Positions 17,690-30,272 of a stretch of DNA of 48,318 bases are shown here, one piece after another. Each line of letters opens with the position of its first letter. Position 1 is the stretch's first letter. The stretch is from an uncultured Alphaproteobacteria bacterium (lineage in GTDB: Bacteria; Pseudomonadota; Alphaproteobacteria; HIMB59; GCA-002718135): positions 1 through 48,318 of the forward strand of contig CACOVJ010000001.1 of NCBI GenBank assembly GCA_902630465.1, in the 5' to 3' direction. The notes below the pieces were generated by a model that searched no databases, was not told the DNA's origin, and worked only from the letters and a program-made list of their open reading frames with translations. A program made the position numbers and the translations under genes.

Positions 17690-18805
17690 ATGAAGTTCCA
17701 GATTTCAAAAAACAAAATGTTTAATGGTTTATCACACTTGCATGGTATTGTTGATAAGAAGAATTCACTACCTATCCTATCAAATATTTTACTAGAGGTA
17801 AAAGACAATACTCTAGTTTTATCTTCTACTGATATGGATATCTCAATTGTTGAAAAGTTGGATTGTAATGTCCTCGAAGATGGAGCAACAACTATAAACT
17901 CTCAAATATTGTATGACATTGTAAGAAAGCTTGATGATAACACCGACGTAGAATTTATTTCAAACGATGGCAATATTCTTACCTTAAGGGCTAGTGGTTC
18001 AAGATTTTCTCTATCTTGCCTTCCAAAAGAAGATTTTCCAATAATTGACCAGCAAAATGATGGAACTAATATAAAAATAAATTCGAAAGATCTTTTTAAC
18101 TTAATAGATAAAACAAAATTTGCGATATCAAATGAAGAAACAAGATATTTTCTTAATGGTTTATATTTTAATCTATATACTATTGATAAAAAAACTAATT
18201 TAACTCTCGTAGGTACTGATGGTCATCGCCTAGCTAAATCTACACATTTGATTGAACAGTATATAGATCAAACTTTAGGTGTTATAATACCAAAAAAAAC
18301 AATAAATGAATTGTCTAAGTTACTTTCAGATATTAATGAAAATATAGAAATTATTATAAGTCCAAGCAAAATAATATTCTTCATAAACAACTTAGTTTTA
18401 ATATCAAAACTTATTGATGGAACTTTTCCTGACTACAAAAGGGTCATACCTTCAGAAAACAAAAATTCAGTTGAAATTAATAGAGAGCAATTATTATCTG
18501 CAGTTGATAGAGTTAGCACAATTGCTAATGAAAAATCACCAGTAATAAAGTTTAATTTAATGAAAAATATAGTTAACTTGAATACTATAAATAATGATAA
18601 CAGTACAGCAACAGAAGATATAAAATTAAATTACGATGGTGAGGAGTTTGAAATAGGTTTTAATTCTAAATACATAATGGATATAATAAATAATTTAGAA
18701 GATGAAACTATAGAATTAAAATTAAAAGATGGATCATCTCCCATTACTGCCGAACAAAAATCAAATTCAAATTTAGTTTATGTATTAATGCCAATGAGAG
18801 TCTAA
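17690..18805 (+). CDS. dnaN: DNA polymerase III sliding clamp (beta subunit)
   Basis: DnaN forms the ring that tethers DNA polymerase III to DNA. Recognisable blocks are the N-terminal LPILSNILLEVKDNTLVLSS, the central GTDGHRLAKS segment, and the C-terminal end VYVLMPMRV, where beta clamps typically end in MPMR-like sequence. Length is 371 aa, three clamp repeats as usual. It lies between dnaA and recF, 6 bases before the TTG start of recF, so the genes are likely cotranscribed. Confidence 0.97.
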   Translation: MKFQISKNKMFNGLSHLHGIVDKKNSLPILSNILLEVKDNTLVLSSTDMDISIVEKLDCNVLEDGATTINSQILYDIVRKLDDNTDVEFISNDGNILTLRASGSRFSLSCLPKEDFPIIDQQNDGTNIKINSKDLFNLIDKTKFAISNEETRYFLNGLYFNLYTIDKKTNLTLVGTDGHRLAKSTHLIEQYIDQTLGVIIPKKTINELSKLLSDINENIEIIISPSKIIFFINNLVLISKLIDGTFPDYKRVIPSENKNSVEINREQLLSAVDRVSTIANEKSPVIKFNLMKNIVNLNTINNDNSTATEDIKLNYDGEEFEIGFNSKYIMDIINNLEDETIELKLKDGSSPITAEQKSNSNLVYVLMPMRV

Positions 18806-18811
18806 GAAAAT

Positions 18812-22356
<3,545 letters not shown>

Positions 22357-22365
22357 AAAAATTCA

Positions 22366-23595
22366 ATGAATACAATATTGCTAGGAAATTTAATTAAGAT
22401 TAGATGGATTGCAATTTTTGGTCAACTACTTGCCATATTGTTTGTGGCTTTTGTACTCAAAATTCAAATTCCTTTCTTATATGCTTTTGTAATTATACTT
22501 ATTTCTATTACGATTAATTTTTATTCATATTTTGAGGAAAGAATTAATAAATCAATAAGTAATACGAAAGCATTTTTTTATTTACTATTTGATACTTTAC
22601 AACTTGGCATATTACTATTTTTAACAGGAGGTATAATAAATCCTTTCTCAATATTAATTTTAGCTCCTGTAATTACTTCTGCTTCTTATTTACCTGCATT
22701 ACTAACAGTGATTTTATCTTTAATTTCTATTATAATTATAATAATTCTCAGTTTTTACTTTATCCCTATAGATCTAGGTAAAGAGTTTATTCTCACTGAA
22801 ATATATACGTTTGGTCTTGTATCTTCACTAATAATCACTGTTATTTTTATAGCAATTTATGCATATCTTTTTGCAAGTTCATCTCGTAAAATTTCTAATG
22901 CCCTTTCCATTTCTAAATTACAAATACTTAATCAAAAAAAAATGTCTGAAGTAGGATCTTTAAGTGCTGCTGCAGCACATGAGCTTAGTACACCACTTAA
23001 CACAATATACCTAATTTTAAATGATTTATTAAAGGATAAAAAACTAAATGAAGATCAAAATATAATTAAAGATATTAAATTATTAAAATCTCAAGCCGAC
23101 AGATGTAGAGAAATATTACAAAAATTATCTAAAAATCCATTAAAATTAAAAGATAAATTTCTTAATAAAGTAAAATTTTCTGATTTAATAAAAATTAATT
23201 TTGAAAAATTCAATAATAATAAAAAATTAATTATATCTAAAAATATCCAAAGTGACGAACCTGAAATAACTTTTAAAGATGAAATAATGTATGCACTTGG
23301 AAATATTATTCAAAATGGAATTTTGTATGCTTATAAGACTGTCTCAATTGAACTATTCTATTCAGATAAAAGTATACTAATAAAAGTATCTGATGATGGA
23401 CCTGGTTTTTCTAAAGATATTCTTGATAAACTTGGTGAACCCTACATATCTAAAAACAGTAACGGAATGGGATTAGGTATATTTATTGCAAAAAATTTAA
23501 TAGAAAATATGGGTGGAAATATCAAATTTTATAATTCAAAACTTGGAAAACCAATTGTTGAAATAAGCTTTGATAACTCTATCTTAAGAATATGA
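22366..23595 (+). CDS. regB: Redox-sensing histidine kinase RegB/PrrB
   Basis: RegB senses the redox state of the respiratory chain and phosphorylates RegA. About six membrane helices fill residues 1-170, including the quinone-binding signature GGIINPFSILILAPV starting at Gly88. The phosphorylated His205 lies in AAAAHELSTPLNT, and Cys247 in the SQADRCREIL context matches the redox-active cysteine of RegB. A HATPase domain with DDGPGFS and GMGLGIFIAKNLIENMGG ends the protein. At 409 aa it is slightly shorter than Rhodobacter RegB. regA overlaps its stop (ATGA). senC, usually between or beside them, is not here. Confidence 0.92.
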   Translation: MNTILLGNLIKIRWIAIFGQLLAILFVAFVLKIQIPFLYAFVIILISITINFYSYFEERINKSISNTKAFFYLLFDTLQLGILLFLTGGIINPFSILILAPVITSASYLPALLTVILSLISIIIIIILSFYFIPIDLGKEFILTEIYTFGLVSSLIITVIFIAIYAYLFASSSRKISNALSISKLQILNQKKMSEVGSLSAAAAHELSTPLNTIYLILNDLLKDKKLNEDQNIIKDIKLLKSQADRCREILQKLSKNPLKLKDKFLNKVKFSDLIKINFEKFNNNKKLIISKNIQSDEPEITFKDEIMYALGNIIQNGILYAYKTVSIELFYSDKSILIKVSDDGPGFSKDILDKLGEPYISKNSNGMGLGIFIAKNLIENMGGNIKFYNSKLGKPIVEISFDNSILRI

Positions 23596-24119
23596 ATATG
23601 AAGTTGTTAATAGTAGATGATGATCTCCCTTTTAGAGAAAGACTAACAAGATCAATGGAAAAAAAAGGCTTTGAGGTAACCGCTTGCCAAGGCTTTAAGG
23701 AATCTCTTGATATTTTTAATAATACTAAATTTGATTATGCGGTAGTTGATATGAGGTTAGAAGATGGATCTGGACTTGAGCTAGTAAAAGAAATTCAAAA
23801 AATAAGCCCAGAAACCAAATCATTGCTCCTCACAGGTTATGGAAATATAGCAACTGCAGTTGCCGCTATTAAATCTGGCGCTATTGATTATTTGCCAAAA
23901 CCTGCTGAAATTGATCAAATATTTGATGCTTTAACAAATTCCAAGGAAGTTCTTCCCCCTCCACCAGAAAACCCTATGACTGCTGATAGAATAAGGTGGG
24001 AACACATTCAAAGAGTGTTTATACAATGTAAGCGTAATGTTTCTGAAACTGCTAGAAGACTTAGAATGCATAGAAGAACTCTTCAAAGAATTTTGAATAA
24101 GCATGCCCCAAGAGAATAG
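23592..24119 (+). CDS. regA: Redox response regulator RegA/PrrA/ActR
   Basis: RegA controls respiration, carbon and nitrogen metabolism genes in response to RegB. The receiver domain has the acidic pocket VDDD (8-11) and phosphoacceptor Asp53 (VVDMRLEDGSG). A proline-rich linker (PPPPENP) leads to a Fis-type helix-turn-helix with VSETARRLRMHRRTLQRIL (about 152-170), very highly conserved in this family. Length 175 aa is close to other RegA proteins. The start may be 23592 or the in-frame ATG at 23598. The last 17 bases overlap the following glycosyltransferase gene. Confidence 0.94.
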   Translation: MNMKLLIVDDDLPFRERLTRSMEKKGFEVTACQGFKESLDIFNNTKFDYAVVDMRLEDGSGLELVKEIQKISPETKSLLLTGYGNIATAVAAIKSGAIDYLPKPAEIDQIFDALTNSKEVLPPPPENPMTADRIRWEHIQRVFIQCKRNVSETARRLRMHRRTLQRILNKHAPRE

Positions 24120-25134
24120 TAAAAGCTTATCAATCGTTATTCCAGTTTATAATGAACAAAATTTTCTTCGCAAATTATTTGATGAATTAATTTTATATTT
24201 TAATAGTACAGATGTAGAAGTAATAACAGTTGATGATGGCTCAATAGACAATAGTCCTCAAATAATTAGTGAGTTCTTAAACTCAAACAAATATAAGTTT
24301 GATTTTAAACCAATAAGATTAGATATAAATTCTGGCAAAGGTAAAGCAATTCAAACAGGTATCAAAAAATCGATTGGAGAATATATACTTTTGCAAGACG
24401 CTGACCTTGAATTAGATACTAAAGACTCAAATGAAATGTATAACATGATTAAAAGTAATGATGATATTAAATGTATATTTGGAAGTCGTTATCTTTCAGG
24501 AAAATTAAAAAAAAACAACTATTTTTTTAATAATTTAGTAGGAAAAATAAATTCATTAATTTTTAATATTTTTTTTGCTCAATCATTGAGTGATGTTCAT
24601 TGTGGATTAAAAATATTACATCGTTCAGTAATAAAAAAAATCGATCTTACAATCAATGATTTTGGAATAGAAATTGACATTGCATCTCAAATTGTTCGGA
24701 ATAATTTTTTTATATATGAATATGGAGTTTCGTACTATTTTAGGACTAAAGAACAAGGAAAAAAAATTACATGGCTCGATGGTTTAAAATCTTTTTTTTA
24801 TTTATTTAAAGCTAGATATTTTGATAATACTACATCAACTAATATTTCTATTTTATATTCTTGCTTATATATGACTTATGTTGGTTCATTTTTTGGTATG
24901 GGTTTAGGAAAAACTTTATTTATGATATTTTTTTTTATAATTGGATCTATTCTTGGCATACATTTTAAGATCATATCTTCTTCAATTATTTTATTTTGTA
25001 TTTATCTTGGTTCATTATTTGGAAATGGAAATGGAACTTCTTTAGCTGTCTTGGTTTTTTTTATAATAGGAATAATTATCGCAAAATATGTTAAAAAAAA
25101 TTATTCAAAATCAATATTTGGAATTTATCTTTAA
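24103..25134 (+). CDS. Family 2 membrane glycosyltransferase, polyprenyl-phosphate type
   Basis: An N-terminal GT-A domain (about 8-240) resembles dolichyl/undecaprenyl-phosphate sugar transferases: IVIPVYNEQ, VDDGS (43-47) and the metal-binding QDADLELD (98-105). Three or four hydrophobic helices (about 250-335) anchor it to the membrane. It probably makes a lipid-linked sugar for envelope glycan, fitting the O-antigen ligase-like gene facing it. Sugar and acceptor are not predictable. The gene overlaps regA by 17 bases and its 3' end overlaps the convergent ligase gene by 24 bases. Confidence 0.85.
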   Translation: MPQENSKSLSIVIPVYNEQNFLRKLFDELILYFNSTDVEVITVDDGSIDNSPQIISEFLNSNKYKFDFKPIRLDINSGKGKAIQTGIKKSIGEYILLQDADLELDTKDSNEMYNMIKSNDDIKCIFGSRYLSGKLKKNNYFFNNLVGKINSLIFNIFFAQSLSDVHCGLKILHRSVIKKIDLTINDFGIEIDIASQIVRNNFFIYEYGVSYYFRTKEQGKKITWLDGLKSFFYLFKARYFDNTTSTNISILYSCLYMTYVGSFFGMGLGKTLFMIFFFIIGSILGIHFKIISSSIILFCIYLGSLFGNGNGTSLAVLVFFIIGIIIAKYVKKNYSKSIFGIYL

Positions 25135-26439
25135 TTTACTTAAACACAAACAAACCCCGATAATAAAAAATACTAATATACCATACCAATTTTTTATTAA
25201 ACTGCCTGTGGACATAATTGGCCAGAAAAGAATAATCAAAACAACAATAGAAAGTATTTTAAATTTTTGTTCACCATCATTTTTTTCAATAAGTACTATG
25301 ATTGTAAATAGATATATTAAAAATGTTGAAAAGACTATTAATCCACCTTCAGCTAACCACTGTATATATGTGTTATGAGGATGAGAGGCACAATTATAAT
25401 TAGTCATTAATTTATTATATTCATCAATTTGATTACATAAATATTCGAAATTACTTATACCTATTCCGGTTATTGGATTACTAACAAACATTTTATAAGA
25501 TAATAAATATATTTCACCATAAGCGGAGGTGTTAAAATTTTTAATAATTTTGAAAAAACTTGGTTGTATATCAATGATTTTTGAACAGATTTTATTCTTG
25601 TCTTCTTCGCAGTTAAATTTCTTTTCAATCTTTAATCCTTGGTGAAATTCATTTGAATCAATAACCTCAAAATCATTATAAAATGGATGATATTTATAAA
25701 TTGCAAATATTAATAATAATCCTAATATGCATGATGTTAGCACTGTTACTCTATAATTTTTTAAAAAAATTAATAAAATGATTAAAGCCAATGAAAATGT
25801 TGCCAAGGCCATTCTTTCTCCTGAAGCAAAGCATACAACTAAAATAGTTGTAAGGTAAATTGTATGAGCAAATTTGATTCTATTAAATTTTTTATTGTAA
25901 AGAAGGTATGCGTATCCTAACAAACCAAATTTTGAGAGATATGATCCAGGCACTAATTCATCACCAAATGGACCAGTAAGCCTTCCATACCAATTTGATT
26001 TAAAACCAATTAGGTCCTTACCAAACCCATTTTTAGAAGTATAGTTTAAAAATTGATATAAACTATCTATTGAAACAAAAATTACTGCCAAAAATATAAT
26101 TAATAATAAATAATTAAAAATCTTATCATTTATAAAAAAAAAATAGTAACAACAAATTGGAATTAGCAAATACCTTAAAAAAATTATAGAATCTTGAAAT
26201 GAATTTATTTTGTTAAATGAAAAAAAGCTTATAAAAATTAAACTAATCCAAAATATTAATGATACTTGAATAAATTTTTGTTTAAACAAACCATTATTTT
26301 TTTCCATAATGATCAACCAGATCATACCAAATATTGTACCAAATGTAATTATTAAGTCAGGAATTGCAGGACCCGTTATCAAAAAGATAGGAATTAAAAT
26401 AAATAAATAAGTAAAAATTTGTTTAATATTAATTTTCAT
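25111..26439 (-). CDS. O-antigen ligase/polymerase-like membrane protein (WaaL/Wzy family)
   Basis: A 442-aa polytopic protein with roughly ten to twelve hydrophobic helices and one large hydrophilic loop (about 230-350). The loop ends in HPHNTYIQWLAEGGLIVF (353-370), the His-containing motif typical of the Wzy_C/O-antigen ligase superfamily. It should transfer or polymerise an undecaprenyl-linked glycan at the periplasmic face. Ligase and polymerase are not separable by sequence alone. It starts inside the ABC ATPase gene (11-base overlap), and its last 24 bases overlap the facing glycosyltransferase gene. Confidence 0.82.
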   Translation of the reverse strand: MKINIKQIFTYLFILIPIFLITGPAIPDLIITFGTIFGMIWLIIMEKNNGLFKQKFIQVSLIFWISLIFISFFSFNKINSFQDSIIFLRYLLIPICCYYFFFINDKIFNYLLLIIFLAVIFVSIDSLYQFLNYTSKNGFGKDLIGFKSNWYGRLTGPFGDELVPGSYLSKFGLLGYAYLLYNKKFNRIKFAHTIYLTTILVVCFASGERMALATFSLALIILLIFLKNYRVTVLTSCILGLLLIFAIYKYHPFYNDFEVIDSNEFHQGLKIEKKFNCEEDKNKICSKIIDIQPSFFKIIKNFNTSAYGEIYLLSYKMFVSNPITGIGISNFEYLCNQIDEYNKLMTNYNCASHPHNTYIQWLAEGGLIVFSTFLIYLFTIIVLIEKNDGEQKFKILSIVVLIILFWPIMSTGSLIKNWYGILVFFIIGVCLCLSKLKINSKY

Positions 26440-27361
26440 TATTTTTTGTTAATTTAAGGAAAACATCTTCTAGGTCACTTTCAGATGTATTTATTTCTTT
26501 AAAATCTATTTTGTTTTTATTTATAACATCAATAATTGATTTAAGGTTTGTTTTATTTTTGTCATATTGTAAAATTAGTTCGTTCTCATTTTTAATTGGA
26601 TTATAAAACTTTAAGTCTTCTGGAATTTGAAATTTACCATTTATAATAAATGATACAGTCTTATTTGAAATAATCTTTAAAAGGTTCTGTTTTGAATCTT
26701 CTTTAATTTTCTTTCCGTAATTTATTATAGAAATATTATCACATAAATTTTCAGCTTCTTCTAAATAGTGAGTAGTTAAACATATAGTAGTTCCTAAATT
26801 ATTAATTTTTTTTATATAATTCCAAACAGATGATCTGATTTCTATATCCACACCTGCTGTTGGTTCATCTAAAATTAACATTTCAGGACTATGTACTAAG
26901 GCTTTTGCAATAAGTAATCTACGTCGCATGCCCCCAGACAATGTCCTTGCGTAGGCATGCCTTTGCTCATTTAATTTTAAGTTGTGAAGTATTTCATCTG
27001 TTTTCCTTTTACTTTTAGGAATTCCATAGAGACCTGCTTGTAACTCAAGTAGTTCCAGAGGTGAAAAAAAAGGATCAATATTAAGTTCTTGAGGTACAAT
27101 ACCAATTTTATATTTGCTTAATTTTGCATCTCTATCAATGTCTATTCCACAAATACTAACATTACCTGTATTTTTTTTAACTAGACCACCAAGTATATTA
27201 ATAAATGTTGATTTCCCAGCTCCATTAGGGCCTAATAAACCATGAATACTTCCTTTCTTAATCTGGATATTAAAATCAATAAGTGCTCTGATTTCCTTAG
27301 ATCTTTTAAAAAAAATCTTATTTACATTTTTTGCTTCAATTGAATATTTATAATCTGACAT
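26429..27361 (-). CDS. ABC transporter ATP-binding protein (ABC-2 exporter type)
   Basis: A complete single ATPase: Walker A GPNGAGKST (44-52), Q-loop in IVPQELNIDPFF (about 88-99), signature LSGGMRRR (141-148), Walker B LILDEPTAGVD (162-172) and switch His in TTHYLEE. The C-terminal 90 residues form an extra domain typical of drug or polysaccharide ABC-2 exporters such as the YadG group. No permease gene adjoins it, although such ATPases usually precede one; the next gene is an O-antigen ligase-like protein. The partner must lie elsewhere. The start is 31 bases from the divergent polA start. Confidence 0.88.
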   Translation of the reverse strand: MSDYKYSIEAKNVNKIFFKRSKEIRALIDFNIQIKKGSIHGLLGPNGAGKSTFINILGGLVKKNTGNVSICGIDIDRDAKLSKYKIGIVPQELNIDPFFSPLELLELQAGLYGIPKSKRKTDEILHNLKLNEQRHAYARTLSGGMRRRLLIAKALVHSPEMLILDEPTAGVDIEIRSSVWNYIKKINNLGTTICLTTHYLEEAENLCDNISIINYGKKIKEDSKQNLLKIISNKTVSFIINGKFQIPEDLKFYNPIKNENELILQYDKNKTNLKSIIDVINKNKIDFKEINTSESDLEDVFLKLTKNNEN

Positions 27362-27382
27362 TAATTTAAAATCTTATATATT
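27355..27382 (+). promoter_or_regulatory. Possible polA promoter in a 31-base divergent gap
   Basis: CTGACA (27355-27360) and TATATT (27377-27382) are 16 bases apart; the -10 ends 10 bases before the polA ATG, so the leader would be about 4 bases. The -35 lies within the first codons of the divergent ABC gene. The central TATATA block could also serve as a -10 in the other direction. The match is moderate in a very AT-rich background. Confidence 0.35.
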
Positions 27383-27392
27383 TAAATTTATA

Positions 27393-30134
27393 ATGAATAA
27401 AAAGAGCAGATTAATATTAGTTGACGGTTCTGCCTACATTTTTAGGGCATATTATGGGCTCCCACCTATGAATCGCTCAGATGGAACTCCAATAAACGCA
27501 GTTTTTGGTTTTACAAATATGCTTGTTAAACTTATCGAAGATTATAGTGACGATAAAATGATTGTGATTTTTGACGCTGCAAGACAAAATTTTAGAAATA
27601 AAATTTACAAAGAATATAAAGCAAATAGAGGAGAAGCTCCTGACGACTTAATACCTCAATTTCCATTAATTAGGGAATGTGTAGAGAGCTTTAATATACC
27701 TCAACTAGAAATGGAAGGTTTTGAAGCAGATGATCTAATTGCAACATATTCTGAGTTAGCAAAAGAAAAAGATATCGAGACCATTATTGTTTCTTCAGAC
27801 AAAGATTTGATGCAGTTAGTTAATGAAAGTGTAACTATGCTTGACCCTATGAAGAATAAAAAAATTGAAATAAAGGATGTAGAAGAGAAATTTGGAGTTA
27901 AACCTGAAAAAGTAATTTATATACAAGCACTCACAGGTGATAAAGTAGATAATATACCCGGGGCTCCTGGAATTGGTCCTAAGACAGCATCGCAATTAAT
28001 AAATGAGTTCAATGATATTGAAGGTTTGCTAAAAAATCTTGATAAAATTAAACAAGAGAAAAGAAGAAATATATTAATGGAATCAAAAAATGATATTAGA
28101 TTAAGTTTAGAGCTTGTAACACTAAAAAAAGATGTCAAAGTACCTGAGAGTATTAACAAAATCAGAACCTATAATGAATTAAAAAAAGAAAATAATAACA
28201 TCTTTGAATTCCTTAATGTTCAAGGCTTTAAATCAACATCTGAAAGATTAAAATCTAACAATTTTATATCTAACGAGAATGATAAGATAATTAAGAAAAA
28301 AGAAATAGAACCAAACTATCAATTAATTAATTCAAAGGAAAATTTTGCAAAAGTTTTAGAGGAAATTGAAAAAATTGGTATGTGTGCAATTGATACTGAA
28401 ACTAACTCACTCAATATAGAAAAAGCTAAATTAGTTGGAATATCACTCTGTTATAATGAAAACATTTCATACTATATTCCTATAAACCATACTACTTTAG
28501 ATGGTTCCAAAAAAATTGATAATCAGCTAGAGGAAAAATATGTAATTAATCATATTAATAAAATTTGTGAAAATGAATCAATCCTAAAAATTGGTCAAAA
28601 CATAAAATATGATATTAGAATTTTAAATAAGTACGGAGTTAATTTTAAAGCAATAGCTGATACAATGCTAATTTCCTACTCAATTGATAATGGCATTTAT
28701 AAGCATAATTTAGATGATCTATCATTTAACCACTTAAATCATACAACTATTAAATTTAAGGAAGTTGTTGGCACAGGAAAAAATGAAATTACTTTTGATA
28801 AAGTAACTATTGATAACGCAATTAATTATGCTGCCGAAGACTCTTTATTAACATTCAGACTATTTCAAAATCTTTATCCTCGTTTAATAAAAGAAAAGGC
28901 TAATTTTGTTTATCAAAATATCGATTTGCCCCTTGTAGAGGTATTATCTTCAATCGAAGCAAATGGAATAGAGGTAAATAAAAAGTTTTTAACAAACCTA
29001 AGCAATGAATTTGAAAACGAAAGTAAAAAACTTGAAAAGAATATTTACAAACTTTCAAAAGAAGAGTTCAATATCGGATCACCTAAACAATTAGGAGAGA
29101 TATTATTTGTTAATCTTAAAATATCTGGCGGTAAAAAAACTAAATCAGGAACATATTCTACAGATTCTTCAACTTTAAATAATTTAGCCTCAGATGGATT
29201 TGAAATTGCTCAACTAGTTCTTGATTGGAGAGAATTAACAAAACTTAAATCAACTTATACAGATGCTTTATTTAGATTAACAGATGATAAAAGTAGAGTT
29301 CATACATCATTTGGTTTAGCTAATACACTAACAGGTAGATTAAGCTCGACAGATCCCAATCTTCAAAATATTCCAATTAGAACTGAAAATGGAAAAAAAA
29401 TAAGAACAGCTTTTATTAGTGGCAAGGGAAAAAAACTAGTCAGTTTCGATTATTCTCAAATAGAATTGAGATTAGCTGCGGAAATTTCAGGAGATAAAAA
29501 TTTTATTAAAGCTTTTAAAAATGATGAAGATATTCATGCATCAACAGCCAAGGAAATATTTAATTTGAAAGATAGTCAAATAAACAATGATTATAGAAGA
29601 AAAGCAAAAGCAATTAATTTTGGTATTTTGTATGGCATTAGTCCATATGGCTTGGCTAAACAACTTGATATTTCAAACACAGATGCAAAAAACTATATAA
29701 ACGAGTACTTTAATAAATATCCAAATATTAAAAAATATATGGATCATCAAATTGATTTTGCCAAAACAAATCAATATGTAGAAACAATTTTTAAAAGAAA
29801 AATTAATATCAAGGGAATTTCAGATAAGAATTTTGCTGTTAGAGGTTTCGCAGAAAGACAAGCTATTAATGCTCCAATTCAAGGTAGTGCAGCTGATATT
29901 ATTAAGTTAGCAATGATTGAAATCCATAAAGAGATAAAACTTAAAAACATTGATGCAGAAATGCTTTTGCAAGTACATGATGAACTGATTTTTGAAGTAG
30001 AAAGTAAAAATTATGAAAATTTAGTAAAAAATGTAAAAAAAATTATGCAGTCAGTACATTTAAAATATAAAAATTTTTCAGTACCACTAACCGTTGATTA
30101 TGGTGCTGGAGATAACTGGGGCCAGGCGCATTAG
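27393..30134 (+). CDS. polA: DNA polymerase I
   Basis: PolA fills gaps and removes RNA primers. All three domains are present: a 5'-3' exonuclease (about 1-290, with FEADDLIATYS and SSDKDLMQLV), a 3'-5' proofreading domain with an intact AIDTETNSL, NIKYDIRIL and YAAEDSLLTF motif set (about 310-510), and the polymerase with motif A FDYSQIELRLAAEISGD near 685, motif B RRKAKAINFGILYG and motif C QVHDELIFE near 860. Length 913 aa is standard. Because proofreading motifs are retained, exonuclease loss, seen in some lineages, has not occurred. A small ArfA-like gene follows after 9 bases. Confidence 0.98.
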   Translation: MNKKSRLILVDGSAYIFRAYYGLPPMNRSDGTPINAVFGFTNMLVKLIEDYSDDKMIVIFDAARQNFRNKIYKEYKANRGEAPDDLIPQFPLIRECVESFNIPQLEMEGFEADDLIATYSELAKEKDIETIIVSSDKDLMQLVNESVTMLDPMKNKKIEIKDVEEKFGVKPEKVIYIQALTGDKVDNIPGAPGIGPKTASQLINEFNDIEGLLKNLDKIKQEKRRNILMESKNDIRLSLELVTLKKDVKVPESINKIRTYNELKKENNNIFEFLNVQGFKSTSERLKSNNFISNENDKIIKKKEIEPNYQLINSKENFAKVLEEIEKIGMCAIDTETNSLNIEKAKLVGISLCYNENISYYIPINHTTLDGSKKIDNQLEEKYVINHINKICENESILKIGQNIKYDIRILNKYGVNFKAIADTMLISYSIDNGIYKHNLDDLSFNHLNHTTIKFKEVVGTGKNEITFDKVTIDNAINYAAEDSLLTFRLFQNLYPRLIKEKANFVYQNIDLPLVEVLSSIEANGIEVNKKFLTNLSNEFENESKKLEKNIYKLSKEEFNIGSPKQLGEILFVNLKISGGKKTKSGTYSTDSSTLNNLASDGFEIAQLVLDWRELTKLKSTYTDALFRLTDDKSRVHTSFGLANTLTGRLSSTDPNLQNIPIRTENGKKIRTAFISGKGKKLVSFDYSQIELRLAAEISGDKNFIKAFKNDEDIHASTAKEIFNLKDSQINNDYRRKAKAINFGILYGISPYGLAKQLDISNTDAKNYINEYFNKYPNIKKYMDHQIDFAKTNQYVETIFKRKINIKGISDKNFAVRGFAERQAINAPIQGSAADIIKLAMIEIHKEIKLKNIDAEMLLQVHDELIFEVESKNYENLVKNVKKIMQSVHLKYKNFSVPLTVDYGAGDNWGQAH

Positions 30135-30143
30135 ATTTATTTT

Positions 30144-30272
30144 ATGCCTGTAAAAAAAAAAATTATGAAACGTAACCCCTATGCTCAAGATTTAAAATTG
30201 CCTAAATACAAGCAAAGAATAGTTAGAAGTAAAAAAATTTATACTAGAAAGGGAAGTAAAAAGGTTATTTAG
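30144..30272 (+). CDS. Small basic protein resembling alternative ribosome-rescue factor ArfA
   Basis: A 42-aa open frame, rich in Lys and Arg, lies between polA and the facing glutaredoxin gene. Its core follows the pattern A-x2-L-x2-P-x-[YF]-[KR]-Q-R-[IV]-x4-KK-x-Y-x-RKG, matching the conserved core of E. coli ArfA ([20 protein letters not shown]), which recruits RF2 to ribosomes stalled on nonstop mRNA. The ATG at 30144 is followed by an 11-A run (30152-30162); an internal ATG at 30165 is an alternative start giving 35 aa. The stop overlaps the grx stop. The assignment is by eye; it might instead be another small ribosome-associated protein. Confidence 0.62.
   Translation: MPVKKKIMKRNPYAQDLKLPKYKQRIVRSKKIYTRKGSKKVI

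Noticed and set aside
25088-25378. 96-codon plus-strand frame opposite the O-antigen ligase gene
   Set aside because: Antisense to a well-supported membrane protein and has no recognisable family pattern.
30123-30150. Inverted sequence CAGGCGCAT / ATGCCTG after polA as a terminator
   Set aside because: The stem has a bulge, is followed by A rather than T, and overlaps the start of the small ArfA-like frame.
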